A stretch of DNA of 15,499 nt, taken from positions 1-15,499 of the forward strand of contig CAAGSD010000072.1 of assembly GCA_900772845.1 (NCBI GenBank), in the 5' to 3' direction. The translations under genes and the position numbers were made by a program. Positions 1 through 7,740 of the stretch are shown here, in pieces (within the stretch, counting starts at the first letter, position 1; each line of letters opens with the position of its first letter). This DNA is from Lachnospiraceae bacterium (GTDB taxonomy: Bacteria; Bacillota; Clostridia; Lachnospirales; Lachnospiraceae). The notes beneath the pieces were generated by a model. It was given only the letters and a program-made list of their open reading frames with translations, made no database searches and had not been told where the DNA came from.

Positions 1-203
1 AAGACCAGTTCCACCAGACCGCTCTCTTCTCCCCGTCTGAGCATGTCTTTCTCGAACTTTCCTCCCAGTGCCAGATTCACCGATCCGATCAGCAATGATT
101 TACCGGCGCCGGTCTCTCCTGTCAGTATATTCAGTCCTTCTCCGAACTCTACTTCTGTCTCCCGGATGAGAGCCAGATTTTTCACGTGTAAACTACGAAG
201 CAT
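1..203 (-). CDS. recN: DNA repair protein RecN, N-terminal part (cut by window edge)
   Basis: Only the first 67 codons are inside the window; the gene continues past base 1. The product begins MLRSLHVKNLALIRETEVEF and carries the Walker A loop GETGAGKS at about residues 29-36, followed by LLIGSVNLALGG. This is the typical start of RecN, the SMC-like ATPase that gathers broken DNA ends for recombinational repair in the cytoplasm. The ATG at 201-203 is preceded by a G-rich ribosome site (GGGGG). It starts 15 bases after the argR stop, the conserved argR-recN order of Firmicutes, so it is probably cotranscribed with argR. The lid, coiled coil, Walker B and signature motifs lie outside the window. 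Confidence 0.95.
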   Translation of the reverse strand, partial: MLRSLHVKNLALIRETEVEFGEGLNILTGETGAGKSLLIGSVNLALGGKFEKDMLRRGEESGLVELV

Positions 204-218
204 GTATTTCCCCCTGTC

Positions 219-671
219 TTATCTTTCTATCATCAGATGGATCTTGTCCATGAGGATCTGAGTATCCTCCACGGTACGGACCGCCACCATGATCGTATCG
301 TCTCCGGCAATGCACCCCACCACTTCGGAGAATTTCAAGGCATCCAGCGCTGCCGCCACTGCCATGGCCATGCCGGATACCGTCTTGATCACCAGGATAT
401 TCTGCGCCATATCCATGGAAATAAAACCGTCTCTGAGGACACGGATGTATTTATCTCCCATGTGGCTGTCATCCTGTTTTAAAATGACATATTTCTGCTT
501 ACCGCCTCCCGTAGGCACCTTGGACAGTTTCAATTCCCGGATGTCTCTGGAAACGGTAGCCTGGGTCACAGCGAAACCGGCTTCCTTCAGATAGCCCGCC
601 AGTTCCTCCTGGGTCTCCACATCTCTTTTTTCTATAATTTCCACAATTTTACGATGTCTCGTTTTTTTCAT
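219..671 (-). CDS. argR: Arginine repressor ArgR/AhrC
   Basis: A 150-residue protein of normal ArgR length. The N-terminal winged helix-turn-helix spans about residues 1-60 and includes TQATVSRDIRELKLSKV, the DNA-recognition region. The C-terminal arginine-binding and hexamerisation domain contains GCIAGDDTIMVAVRT, with the family's GDD motif at about 123-125. With arginine bound, this family binds ARG boxes to repress arginine synthesis and activate catabolism. The frame stays open 20 codons further upstream, but the ATG at 669-671 was chosen because GGAGG lies just before it and MKKTRHRKIVEII matches family N termini. It follows nadK by 52 bases and precedes recN by 15. No clear ARG box was found in the window. 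Confidence 0.95.
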   Translation of the reverse strand: MKKTRHRKIVEIIEKRDVETQEELAGYLKEAGFAVTQATVSRDIRELKLSKVPTGGGKQKYVILKQDDSHMGDKYIRVLRDGFISMDMAQNILVIKTVSGMAMAVAAALDALKFSEVVGCIAGDDTIMVAVRTVEDTQILMDKIHLMIER

Positions 672-683
672 GCTATCCTCCAT

Positions 684-719
684 TCCGCAGACAATCCCTT
701 CCATCGGAGGAATTGCGGA
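684..719 (-). other. Possible hairpin in the nadK-argR gap
   Basis: A 6-base inverted repeat, TCCGCA at 684-689 and TGCGGA at 714-719, encloses shorter complementary pieces (CAAT/ATTG and TCC/GGA) with bulges. The argR ribosome site lies immediately downstream. There is no T run after it on the minus strand, so it is not an intrinsic terminator. A role in RNA processing or argR translation is only a guess. Confidence 0.25.
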
Positions 720-723
720 TCGA

Positions 724-1593
724 TCAGGCATCCCTCATTTTCCGATGTAGCACGTCTAAAAAGCTGACCTGGTTCAACTGAATGAATTCGGTGATCTTCT
801 CTGACTGTACGATACGGATGTGATCGCCGGTACACATGGTCACCTTGTGGCTGCCGTCGTAATTGGCTTCCACAGTCTGGCTTTTGCCCTCTCTGCCTCC
901 CGGGATCTCTATAACAATTTCATCCTCCGGAGAGAGGATAATGCTTCTCTGATTCAGACTGTGGGGGCAGATCGGTGTCAGTGTAATGAGTTTCGCCTTG
1001 GGCTCCACCAGCGGTCCTCCTGCCGACAGATTATATCCCGTAGATCCTGTGGGCGTCGTCACGATCATTCCGTCCGCCTTGTAATGATTCAGAAGCTGCC
1101 CGTTGACATAGATGTTGAACTCTATGATCTGCAGGGAACCGCTTCGGGAAATAACGATATCATTCAAAGCCCAGCCTTCCGACACGGTGCCATCTGCACA
1201 GCAGACCTTACCGTTTAACATCATCCGGCGTTCCTTCTTATAATCATCCCTGATCAAGCGCTCTAAAGCTTCCTCCAGGCCGGATGGCTCGATCTCTGTC
1301 ATGTAACCCACAGTTCCCAGATTCACACCGATGATGGGCACCAGGATCTTTTTGGTCTCTCTGGCAGCCTGCAGCACCGTACCGTCTCCCCCCAGTACGA
1401 TCATACAGTCCACATCTAAGGGAATATCCGTTGCTTCCTCTTCCGCTGCGCTTTCTGTCTCCGCTTTCCAGTCAGACTCCTTCACCTTTAATTTTACGGT
1501 ACAGCCTTTGGATTCCAGATAGTTCCGGATCCGCTTCGTGGTCGCCAGTTCCTGATCTTTATGTTTATTGGTATATATCAGAAAATGCTTCAT
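724..1593 (-). CDS. nadK: ATP-NAD kinase (NAD+ kinase)
   Basis: A 289-residue protein that phosphorylates NAD to NADP in the cytoplasm, supplying reducing power for biosynthesis. Family motifs are present in order: GGDGT at about 68-72 (phosphate/ATP site), NLGTVGYMTE at about 91-100, the NAD-binding region ADGMIVTTPTGSTGYNLSAGG at about 173-193, then LTPICPHSLNQRSIIL. The ATG at 1591-1593 follows AAGGAG at a spacing of 9. It lies 20 bases after tlyA and 52 before argR. The tlyA-nadK-argR-recN order is common in Clostridia, whereas Bacillus keeps nadK elsewhere. Nothing in the motifs suggests loss of activity. Confidence 0.95.
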   Translation of the reverse strand: MKHFLIYTNKHKDQELATTKRIRNYLESKGCTVKLKVKESDWKAETESAAEEEATDIPLDVDCMIVLGGDGTVLQAARETKKILVPIIGVNLGTVGYMTEIEPSGLEEALERLIRDDYKKERRMMLNGKVCCADGTVSEGWALNDIVISRSGSLQIIEFNIYVNGQLLNHYKADGMIVTTPTGSTGYNLSAGGPLVEPKAKLITLTPICPHSLNQRSIILSPEDEIVIEIPGGREGKSQTVEANYDGSHKVTMCTGDHIRIVQSEKITEFIQLNQVSFLDVLHRKMRDA

Positions 1594-1613
1594 AGCTTCG
1601 CACTCCTTGTCTG

Positions 1614-2495
1614 TTACAGGGTATGAGAGTTATCTACGATACCTTTGATCACAGCATCCCATTCCGGGGTATAGGACAATCCGGTCTTTTCCTCCACGAT
1701 GGTCTGCAGGGCGCTCTCCGCCTCATGTTCCGTCAGCGCCAGCTTCTCTTCGGAGATCTCTTCCGGCTTGCGGATATGCAACAGATATTCTATATTGCCC
1801 TCCGGTCCCTTGATAGGGGAATATTCCAGATGCAGCACTTCAAATCCAATGCTGTCTGCATAATCAATGATCTTGCGGATCACTTCTTCATGGATCTGGG
1901 GTTCTCTTACCACGCCGTTTTTGCCGACTTTGCCCCTGCCAGCCTCGAACTGGGGCTTGATCAGGCATACCATCTGACCGCCGGTCTTTAATAGATTTCT
2001 CGCAGGGATCAGGATCTTCGTCAGGGAAATAAAGGATACATCCACGCTGGCAAAATCCAGTGCATCCGGGATATCCTCCGGGGTCACATAACGGAAATTG
2101 GTCTGTTCCATGCATACCACCCGCTCATCATTCCGCAGCTTCCAGGCTAACTGTCCCTGTCCTACGTCCACGGAATATACCTTTGTGGCTCCATTCTGCA
2201 GCATACAGTCGGTAAAGCCTCCGGTAGATGCTCCGATATCCATACAGATCATCCCATCCAATAGAAAGCCCCACTGTTCCATCGCCTTTTCCAGCTTTAA
2301 GCCTCCGCGGCTGACATACTTCATGGTATGATTTCTGACTTCCAGCTTGATCTTGCTGACATCAAATCCGGTGCCGGCCTTGTCTTCCTTCTGTCCATTG
2401 ACATAGACATTGCCAGACATTATGATGGCTTTTGCTTTTTCTCTGGAAGGGGCATATCCCTGCTCTACCAGAATCACATCCAGTCGTTCTTTCAT
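1614..2495 (-). CDS. tlyA: TlyA family RNA methyltransferase / hemolysin-like protein
   Basis: A 293-residue protein. An S4 RNA-binding domain covers about residues 1-60 (MKERLDVILVEQGYAPSREK start, IMSGNVYVNG). It is followed by YVSRGGLKLEKA and a Rossmann methyltransferase with the SAM loop DIGASTGGFTD at about 86-96, SVDVSFISL and LIKPQFEAGRGKVGKNG. The family includes 2'-O-ribose rRNA methyltransferases (TlyA of mycobacteria) and B. subtilis YqxC; the substrate here is not known. The frame is open 44 codons upstream into dxs, but AGGAGA (2501-2506) just before the ATG at 2493-2495 sets the start. It begins 14 bases after the dxs stop. After the methyltransferase core there is an acidic tail of some 40 residues, making the protein slightly longer than the usual 270 or so. 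Confidence 0.92.
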   Translation of the reverse strand: MKERLDVILVEQGYAPSREKAKAIIMSGNVYVNGQKEDKAGTGFDVSKIKLEVRNHTMKYVSRGGLKLEKAMEQWGFLLDGMICMDIGASTGGFTDCMLQNGATKVYSVDVGQGQLAWKLRNDERVVCMEQTNFRYVTPEDIPDALDFASVDVSFISLTKILIPARNLLKTGGQMVCLIKPQFEAGRGKVGKNGVVREPQIHEEVIRKIIDYADSIGFEVLHLEYSPIKGPEGNIEYLLHIRKPEEISEEKLALTEHEAESALQTIVEEKTGLSYTPEWDAVIKGIVDNSHTL

Positions 2496-2509
2496 CTTCG
2501 TCTCCTGAT

Positions 2510-4363
2510 TTATAATTTCCTCAAAATCTTCTCTGTAATGCTCTCCGCATCCAGCCCGATCTCTTTTTTCAAAAGTTCTACATTGCCGTGTTCCACATAA
2601 GCATCGGGAATCGTTGCCATGACACATTTGATCTGTTTCTCATGGTCGTTCAGGCAATCCAGGACTTTCTCTCCAAAGCCACCGCTCTGGACATTTTCCT
2701 CCATCGTCACGATCATCTCGTGGTCTTCACAGGCCGAAAGCACTGCCTCTTCGTCGATAGGCTTAACAAACCTGGCATTGATGATGCTTGCCTTGCAGCC
2801 CTTTTCATGCAGAAGCTTCTGTACTTCCTCCGCCGTCTTTACCATGCTGCCAACGGCAAACAGTGCGATGCCTCCTTCTCTGTCGATCCACTCCGCCTTG
2901 CCCAGTTCGATGGGGGCACGATGTTCGGAAAGCCCGGCATAAGCTGTCCCTCTGGGATAGCGCACCGCAATGGGCGCTTCCAGCGCCACAGCGAACTTCA
3001 TCATGTCTGACAATTCCCATTTGTTCTTCGGTGCACAGATGTGCATGTTGGGAATGCCCGACAGATATGTATAATCAAAAATGCCCTGATGGGTCTCGCC
3101 ATCACTGCCCACCAGTCCGGCACGGTCGATGGCAAATACCACCGGCAGATTCTGAATGCACACATCGTGCAGGATCTGGTCATACGCTCTCTGTAGGAAA
3201 GAGGAATACACTGCTACAATAGGTTTCATGCCGCCTGCCGCAAGTCCGGCTGCAAAAGTCACCGCATGCTCCTCGGCAATTCCCACATCGAAAAACCGGT
3301 CAGGATACATATTCCGGAAGCGCTTTAATCCGGTGCCGTCCGGCATGGCCGCTGTAATGGCCACCACCCGTTCATCTCGCTGACCCAGCTTGCACATAAC
3401 GGTGGAAAATACATCCGTATAATTTGCCACAGTACGGGGATGGGACGGAATTCCCGTCTCAATGTCAAAAGGCTCTGCACCATGGAATCTGGCAGGGTGT
3501 TTCTCTGCCGGTCCGTACCCCTTGCCCTTCTGGGTCATTACATGAATCAGTACGGCTCCTTTGACTCTCTTGGCCTCTTCGATGACTTTGATCAGTCCTT
3601 CAATGTCATGTCCGTCCACAGGTCCCAGATACGTCACTCCCATGTCCTCGAAAAACATGCCGGGGATCACCAGCTGCTTAAAGCTGCTCTTGGCACGACG
3701 GATGCGGTTGACGATTCCGTCTCCACCCGGTTTGCTCTTCAGAGCATTGTAAATGCCCTCTTTCAGATCCAGATAACCGGTCGCCGTACGGATATTATTC
3801 AGATATTTGGATACGCCGCCCACATTTTCGGAGATGGACATATTGTTATCATTTAATATTACAATAAAATTCGTCTCCAGCTTAGCTGCATTGTTCAAGG
3901 CTTCGTAAGCCATGCCTCCGGTCAGAGAGCCATCTCCGATCACCGATACAATGGTCGTCTTCTCCCCTTTGAGATCTCTTGCCTTCACCAGTCCCAGTCC
4001 TGCGGATATGGAGGTGGAGCTGTGTCCGGTATCAAATGCATCATAATCGCTTTCTTTTCTCTTGGGGAACCCACTCATGCCATGGAACTGGCGTAAGACA
4101 TCGAAACCGTCCTTGCGGCCCGTTAATATTTTGTGGGTATAAGACTGATGACCTACATCCCAGATGATCTTGTCCTCCGGGAGATTCAGTGCCAGATGAA
4201 GTGCCATGGTCAGTTCCACCGCTCCCAGGTTGGAGCCCAGATGTCCTCCGGTCACACTGATCTTCTCGATCAGGAACTGCCGGATCTCCTCCGCCAGTTC
4301 CCCATAGTCTGATTTATCTATCTTTTTAATATCGTTTGCTTTCTCGATCTTATCCAGTAACAT
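2510..4363 (-). CDS. dxs: 1-deoxy-D-xylulose-5-phosphate synthase
   Basis: A 617-residue thiamine diphosphate enzyme that condenses pyruvate and glyceraldehyde 3-phosphate to DXP, the first step of the MEP isoprenoid pathway; DXP also feeds thiamine and pyridoxal synthesis. Visible motifs: GGHLGSNLG at 39-47, the cofactor/Mg motif GDGSLTGG at 143-150 with NDNNMSI at 171-177, the activating glutamate in VGIAEEHAVTF near 364, AIDRAGLVGSDGETHQG at 411-427 and RYPRG near 468. All three domains are present. The ATG at 4361-4363 follows GAGG at a spacing of 8. It begins 14 bases after ispA, which uses downstream products of the same pathway, so the pair is functionally linked. Confidence 0.97.
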   Translation of the reverse strand: MLLDKIEKANDIKKIDKSDYGELAEEIRQFLIEKISVTGGHLGSNLGAVELTMALHLALNLPEDKIIWDVGHQSYTHKILTGRKDGFDVLRQFHGMSGFPKRKESDYDAFDTGHSSTSISAGLGLVKARDLKGEKTTIVSVIGDGSLTGGMAYEALNNAAKLETNFIVILNDNNMSISENVGGVSKYLNNIRTATGYLDLKEGIYNALKSKPGGDGIVNRIRRAKSSFKQLVIPGMFFEDMGVTYLGPVDGHDIEGLIKVIEEAKRVKGAVLIHVMTQKGKGYGPAEKHPARFHGAEPFDIETGIPSHPRTVANYTDVFSTVMCKLGQRDERVVAITAAMPDGTGLKRFRNMYPDRFFDVGIAEEHAVTFAAGLAAGGMKPIVAVYSSFLQRAYDQILHDVCIQNLPVVFAIDRAGLVGSDGETHQGIFDYTYLSGIPNMHICAPKNKWELSDMMKFAVALEAPIAVRYPRGTAYAGLSEHRAPIELGKAEWIDREGGIALFAVGSMVKTAEEVQKLLHEKGCKASIINARFVKPIDEEAVLSACEDHEMIVTMEENVQSGGFGEKVLDCLNDHEKQIKCVMATIPDAYVEHGNVELLKKEIGLDAESITEKILRKL

Positions 4364-4377
4364 TGGCTTTTCCTCTG

Positions 4378-5301
4378 CTATTTTGTTCTATGAACCAGGT
4401 GTAGTAACAGTTCTTTCAGGAATTCATGCTCTCCCGAAAAACCGTCCAGGATCGCTACTGCCTCTCCGGTCAGTCGTTCCACTTCCCTTCCGGATTCCTC
4501 CAGTCCATGTAATGTCACATAGGTCTGCTTATGATTCTGTGCATCACTGCCGGTGGCTTTGCCAAGCTCCTTGCTGTCTCCTATCACATCCAGAATATCG
4601 TCCTGGATCTGGAATGCGATGCCGACATTGTAGGCACACAGCTCCAGTGCTGCAATGTCTTCGCTTGCAGCTCCTGCCAGTGTCGCACCGATGGTCATGG
4701 CCGACTGGATCAGGGCTGCCGTCTTGTTGGCATGAATGAACAGGATCTGCTCTGTGGTCAGAGGTTCCGTCTGTTCCTCTGCTTCAATGTCTGCGTTCTG
4801 GCCGCCGATCATACCGTAGATTCCTGCCTTACGGGCTAAAATATTCAACGCCGCTGCCACTCTGGGATAATTGGGATCTACCGGTTCTCCCGCAACGCAT
4901 GCCGGAAATGCACGAAACGCCGTCTCAAAGGCATAATTGAGCAGACCGTCTCCTGCCAGCACTCCCATACCGTCGCCGTACACAGACCAGGTAGTCTTAC
5001 GGCCTCTGCGGTACTCGTCATTGTCCATGGCCGGCAGATCATCGTGTACCAGGGAATATGTATGGATCATCTCGATTGCCGCCATAAAAGGCTCTATCAT
5101 ATCACCGTCGCCGCCGAACATCTTATAGGTCTCCTGCATCAGCATGGGGCGCAGACGCTTTCCGCCTGCCATAAGGCTGTAGTTCATGGCTTCGATGACG
5201 GTCTTCTGGTATCCTTCCTCCACCGGAAGATATTCCTTCAGTAATTCCTCTATTGCTGCCGTTCTTTTCTGTAATTCCTGTCTGAATAACATTTCTTCCA
5301 T
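4378..5301 (-). CDS. ispA: Farnesyl diphosphate synthase / polyprenyl synthetase
   Basis: An all-helical trans-prenyltransferase, about 307 residues, that condenses IPP with allylic diphosphates to make geranyl and farnesyl diphosphate for undecaprenyl carriers and quinones. It has GGKRLRP near 46-52, the first aspartate-rich motif DDLPAMDND near 87-95 followed by RRGR, and the second motif QDDILD near 233-238. The start is uncertain. A TTG at 5311-5313 directly follows AGAGGAAGG, an ATG lies at 5299-5301 (used here), and the ATG at 5290-5292 aligns best with the usual short family N terminus. It follows xseB by 30-42 bases and precedes dxs by 14. Confidence 0.95.
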   Translation of the reverse strand: MEEMLFRQELQKRTAAIEELLKEYLPVEEGYQKTVIEAMNYSLMAGGKRLRPMLMQETYKMFGGDGDMIEPFMAAIEMIHTYSLVHDDLPAMDNDEYRRGRKTTWSVYGDGMGVLAGDGLLNYAFETAFRAFPACVAGEPVDPNYPRVAAALNILARKAGIYGMIGGQNADIEAEEQTEPLTTEQILFIHANKTAALIQSAMTIGATLAGAASEDIAALELCAYNVGIAFQIQDDILDVIGDSKELGKATGSDAQNHKQTYVTLHGLEESGREVERLTGEAVAILDGFSGEHEFLKELLLHLVHRTK

Positions 5302-5343
5302 ATCTGATGCCAACCTTCCTCTACCTTCCGGTAGGCTGTATGT

Positions 5344-5586
5344 TTACTGTGGATTCAAAGGCTCCAGCCCTCCTTCTTCATTCAGCTTCATCACCTGTTT
5401 TTCCACCCGGTCGATCTGTTCATTGCACTGCTTCAGCAGACTCATGCCCTTACTGTATGCGGTAAAAGCTTCCTCCAGAGAAATATCCTCTGCTTCCAGC
5501 TGTCCGATCAGTTCTTCCAGTGCGGAAAAATTCTCTTCCAGGCTCTGTGGTTCCTGTGCTTCCGTTTTCTTTGTCTTTCCTGCCAA
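5344..5586 (-). CDS. xseB: Exodeoxyribonuclease VII small subunit
   Basis: An 80-residue protein with the XseB core ENFSALEELIGQLEAEDISL followed by EEAFTAYSKGMSLLKQCNEQI, a helical hairpin that packs on XseA. Exonuclease VII degrades single-stranded DNA from both ends to oligonucleotides. The start codon is TTG at 5584-5586, fixed by GGAGG seven bases upstream; no ATG exists before the conserved core. It lies 48 bases after xseA. The weak TTG start may keep its level low relative to other genes, but the XseB:XseA ratio is normally high, so this is only speculation. Confidence 0.94.
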   Translation of the reverse strand: MAGKTKKTEAQEPQSLEENFSALEELIGQLEAEDISLEEAFTAYSKGMSLLKQCNEQIDRVEKQVMKLNEEGGLEPLNPQ

Positions 5587-5634
5587 AATAGCACCTCCGT
5601 CTGCCGTGCGCCGCTATCCGCTCTCCAGGCGCTC

Positions 5635-6864
5635 TCAAATACTCTCCGGGAACTTTTCTTCCCTCTGCGTCTGCTCCACCCGGGTATCGATCACACCGTC
5701 ACTCACCCGGATCCGCAGGCGCTGCCCTGCTTCCACCTGGGTCACAGACCGGATATTTTTCCCATCAGTATCCTCCACATAAGAGAAACCGCTGTTCAGC
5801 TTCTCTAAGGGAGAAACGGCTTTCATTCTCTCGATATACAGTGCCAACGCATGTCTGCGGTCCCGCAGCACACTCTGCATCCGGTTCTGCAGCCGGTCTT
5901 CCAGCTGGACACTGTAGGTCTTCTTCTCCCGGATCCGGTTGATGGGGCTTACATATTTCAGCCGCATTTCCAGCTGTCCCGCCTGCTGCCGTTTGCGTTG
6001 CAGCAATCGTTCCATCCTTTGATACAGCCTGTCCTGTCTGTCCAGGATCTCATTTTCAATATCACTGATCCCGGTCACTGCCAGTTCCGCCGCTGCCGAC
6101 GGTGTTGGTGCCCGCAGATCCGCCACATAATCAATGATCGTGGTGTCCGTCTCATGGCCTACCGCAGAAATGATGGGGACAGAGCAGTCAAACACTGCCT
6201 GTGCCACAATTCTCTCATTAAATGCCCACAGATCCTCGATGGATCCGCCGCCACGTCCCACGATCATGACATCCACACCATGTCTCTCCAGTGCGCGGAT
6301 TCCGTTCACAATGGAAGGAGCCGCCGAAGCCCCTTGTACCAACGCCGGATACAAAATGATCTGTACATAAGGATTCCGTCTGGAGGCGATCTGTATGATA
6401 TCCCGGACAGCAGCACCTGTATCTGCCGTTACTACACCCAGGGTATGAATGTACTTTGGAATCTGCTGCTTGTATTCCGGGGCAAACATACCCTCTTCTG
6501 CCAGTTCCCTTTTGAGCTGTTCGTATTTTTCATAGAGGGCTCCGGCACCGTCCAGCGTCACTTCCTTCACATACAGCTGGTATCTGCCGTCACGCTCAAA
6601 TACACTCACACTGCCCTTCGCAATTACCTGCTGCCCTTCCGTCAGCCGGAATCCCAGACCTCTCCGGTCTCCTGCGAACATAATGCAGTTCAGGGCGCTG
6701 GCAGAATCTTTTAACGTAAAATAAATATGTCCAGAGGGATGGTATTTACAGTTGCTTACCTCACCCTTTACAGATACCATCTGTAAAAAGTAATCCTGCG
6801 TGAACATATTTTTGATATAAGTATTCAGTTGTCGTACGCTGATTACGTTCTGTATCCTACTCAC
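5635..6864 (-). CDS. xseA: Exodeoxyribonuclease VII large subunit
   Basis: A 409-residue catalytic subunit of exonuclease VII. An N-terminal OB fold covers about residues 1-100, with VKGEVSNCKYHPSGHIYFTL at 32-51. It is followed by the catalytic domain with GRGGGSIEDLWAFN at 203-216, SAVGHETDTTIIDYVADLRA at 233-252 and PTPSAAAEL. A coiled-coil rich segment follows, then the C-terminal domain containing NSGFSYVEDTDGKNI. The start is GTG at 6862-6864, overlapping the nusB stop by 8 bases (GGTGAGTAG), with no convincing Shine-Dalgarno sequence. Translation is probably coupled to nusB. The folD gene that stands between nusB and xseA in B. subtilis is absent here. Confidence 0.95.
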   Translation of the reverse strand: MSRIQNVISVRQLNTYIKNMFTQDYFLQMVSVKGEVSNCKYHPSGHIYFTLKDSASALNCIMFAGDRRGLGFRLTEGQQVIAKGSVSVFERDGRYQLYVKEVTLDGAGALYEKYEQLKRELAEEGMFAPEYKQQIPKYIHTLGVVTADTGAAVRDIIQIASRRNPYVQIILYPALVQGASAAPSIVNGIRALERHGVDVMIVGRGGGSIEDLWAFNERIVAQAVFDCSVPIISAVGHETDTTIIDYVADLRAPTPSAAAELAVTGISDIENEILDRQDRLYQRMERLLQRKRQQAGQLEMRLKYVSPINRIREKKTYSVQLEDRLQNRMQSVLRDRRHALALYIERMKAVSPLEKLNSGFSYVEDTDGKNIRSVTQVEAGQRLRIRVSDGVIDTRVEQTQREEKFPESI

Positions 6865-7267
6865 CGGATTTCATGATCTTGGCCAGGATCGCATTGACGA
6901 ATCCGCCGGAGCTTTCCTGTCCGTACTTTTTGGCGATCTCGATCGCCTCGTTAATCGCAACGCCATCCGGGATATCGTCATCATAGCGCAGCTCATATGC
7001 GCCAAGGCGCAATACTGCAAGCTCTACTTTACCCATACGGGTGGTATCCCAGCCTTCGGTATTCTCATTCAGCAGCTGATCAAGCTCGGGGATCTTCTCT
7101 CTGATCTTCTCGAAGCGGGCCGCAATGACATCCGCATCCTGCCAGGAAGGAACTTCCTCGTTGTTCTCGCGGAACAATGCGATCTGTTCCGGCATATCCT
7201 CCGGTGCATGAAACTCCACGCGGTATAAAAGTTTGAAAACCTGTTCTCTCTGCTCGTGTCTTCCCAT
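6857..7267 (-). CDS. nusB: Transcription antitermination factor NusB
   Basis: A 136-residue all-helical RNA-binding protein that works with NusE (S10) at boxA sites, especially in rRNA operons. Family features: the basic N terminus MGRHEQREQVFKLLYRVEF, the central WDTTRMGKVELAVLRLGAYE region and the C-terminal PDGVAINEAIEIAKKYGQES with SGGFVNAILAKI. The ATG at 7265-7267 follows AGGA at a spacing of 8-9. It begins 21 bases after the Asp23-family gene and overlaps xseA by 8 bases. The asp23-nusB pair is the same as yqhY-nusB in Bacillus. Confidence 0.96.
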   Translation of the reverse strand: MGRHEQREQVFKLLYRVEFHAPEDMPEQIALFRENNEEVPSWQDADVIAARFEKIREKIPELDQLLNENTEGWDTTRMGKVELAVLRLGAYELRYDDDIPDGVAINEAIEIAKKYGQESSGGFVNAILAKIMKSGE

Positions 7268-7288
7268 AATATCTTCCTGTAATTCCTC

Positions 7289-7675
7289 TTATTTGTCCTT
7301 CTTCATGTTCACACCGGCAATGCGGATGTTCACATCAGAGCAGGTCAGTCCTGTCATATTCTCGATGGCATTTTTAACCTTCTGCTGTACTGCCTGACAG
7401 GTAGCGGGAATATTATATCCGTACTCCATAGTCACAGCCAGATCTACCGTCACATTCTTGTCCTGTACTTCTACCTTGACACCCTTGGTCTGACTCTTGA
7501 CACCTACCTTGCTCATGAGTTCGTTGGTAATATTGCTGGCCATGGCGCTGACACCCTCTACCTCGGTAGCCGCTAAAGCTGCGATCATAGCCACGACATC
7601 ATCAGCGATCTGTACGGTGCCGATGCTCTCGTCTTCCTTTAATACCAGGTTCTTTTTATCTATTTCTTTTTCCAT
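7289..7675 (-). CDS. Asp23/Gls24 family protein (YqhY-like)
   Basis: A 128-residue protein of the Asp23/Gls24 family (formerly DUF322), corresponding by position to B. subtilis yqhY. It shows GTVQIADDVVAMIAALAATE at 19-38, VEGVSAMASNI, a repeat-like beta segment KGVKVEVQDKNVTVDLAVTM and the closing AIENMTGLTCSDVNIRIAGV. In Bacillus, YqhY affects control of acetyl-CoA carboxylase and is encoded beside accBC. Here accBC is not adjacent, so that link is unproven for this organism. A strong AGGAGG (7686-7691) serves the ATG at 7673-7675, and a promoter with a palindrome lies directly upstream, making this the likely first gene of the nusB-to-recN unit. No membrane segment or signal peptide is seen. 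Confidence 0.93.
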   Translation of the reverse strand: MEKEIDKKNLVLKEDESIGTVQIADDVVAMIAALAATEVEGVSAMASNITNELMSKVGVKSQTKGVKVEVQDKNVTVDLAVTMEYGYNIPATCQAVQQKVKNAIENMTGLTCSDVNIRIAGVNMKKDK

Positions 7676-7685
7676 GATAGCTGAT

Positions 7686-7691
7686 CCTCCT
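7686..7691 (-). promoter_or_regulatory. Strong ribosome binding site of the asp23 gene
   Basis: Perfect AGGAGG on the minus strand, 10 bases before the ATG at 7673-7675. It confirms the start and lies just downstream of the palindrome at the predicted transcript start. Confidence 0.85.
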
Positions 7692-7696
7692 AATAA

Positions 7697-7710
7697 TAAC
7701 TAATTAGTTA
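7697..7710 (-). promoter_or_regulatory. Perfect 14-base palindrome at the asp23 transcript start (putative operator)
   Basis: TAACTAATTAGTTA is identical on both strands. It starts two bases after the -10 box and covers the predicted transcription start near 7705. This is where a dimeric repressor would block initiation or escape. The length and AT-rich symmetry resemble operators of MarR-type or similar small dimeric regulators, but no regulator is assigned and no regulator gene other than argR is in the window. Confidence 0.5.
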
Positions 7711-7711
7711 C

Positions 7712-7740
7712 AGTATACCAAATCCTTATTCATTTGTCAC
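7712..7740 (-). promoter_or_regulatory. Sigma-A type promoter of the asp23-nusB-...-recN unit
   Basis: On the minus strand, a -35 box GTGACA (plus 7735-7740, 5 of 6 to TTGACA), a 17-base spacer and a -10 box TATACT (plus 7712-7717, 5 of 6 to TATAAT) with an extended -10 TGG. The -35 hexamer sits within the final codons of the upstream lipoprotein gene (V-T of ...VTNE stop). The predicted leader is only about 30 bases. It would drive asp23 and the ten-gene run that follows. Confidence 0.7.

Noticed and set aside
5851..6714. A 287-codon plus-strand open frame
   Set aside because: It is the mirror of xseA, whose conserved motifs are all on the minus strand; composition is typical of a shadow frame.
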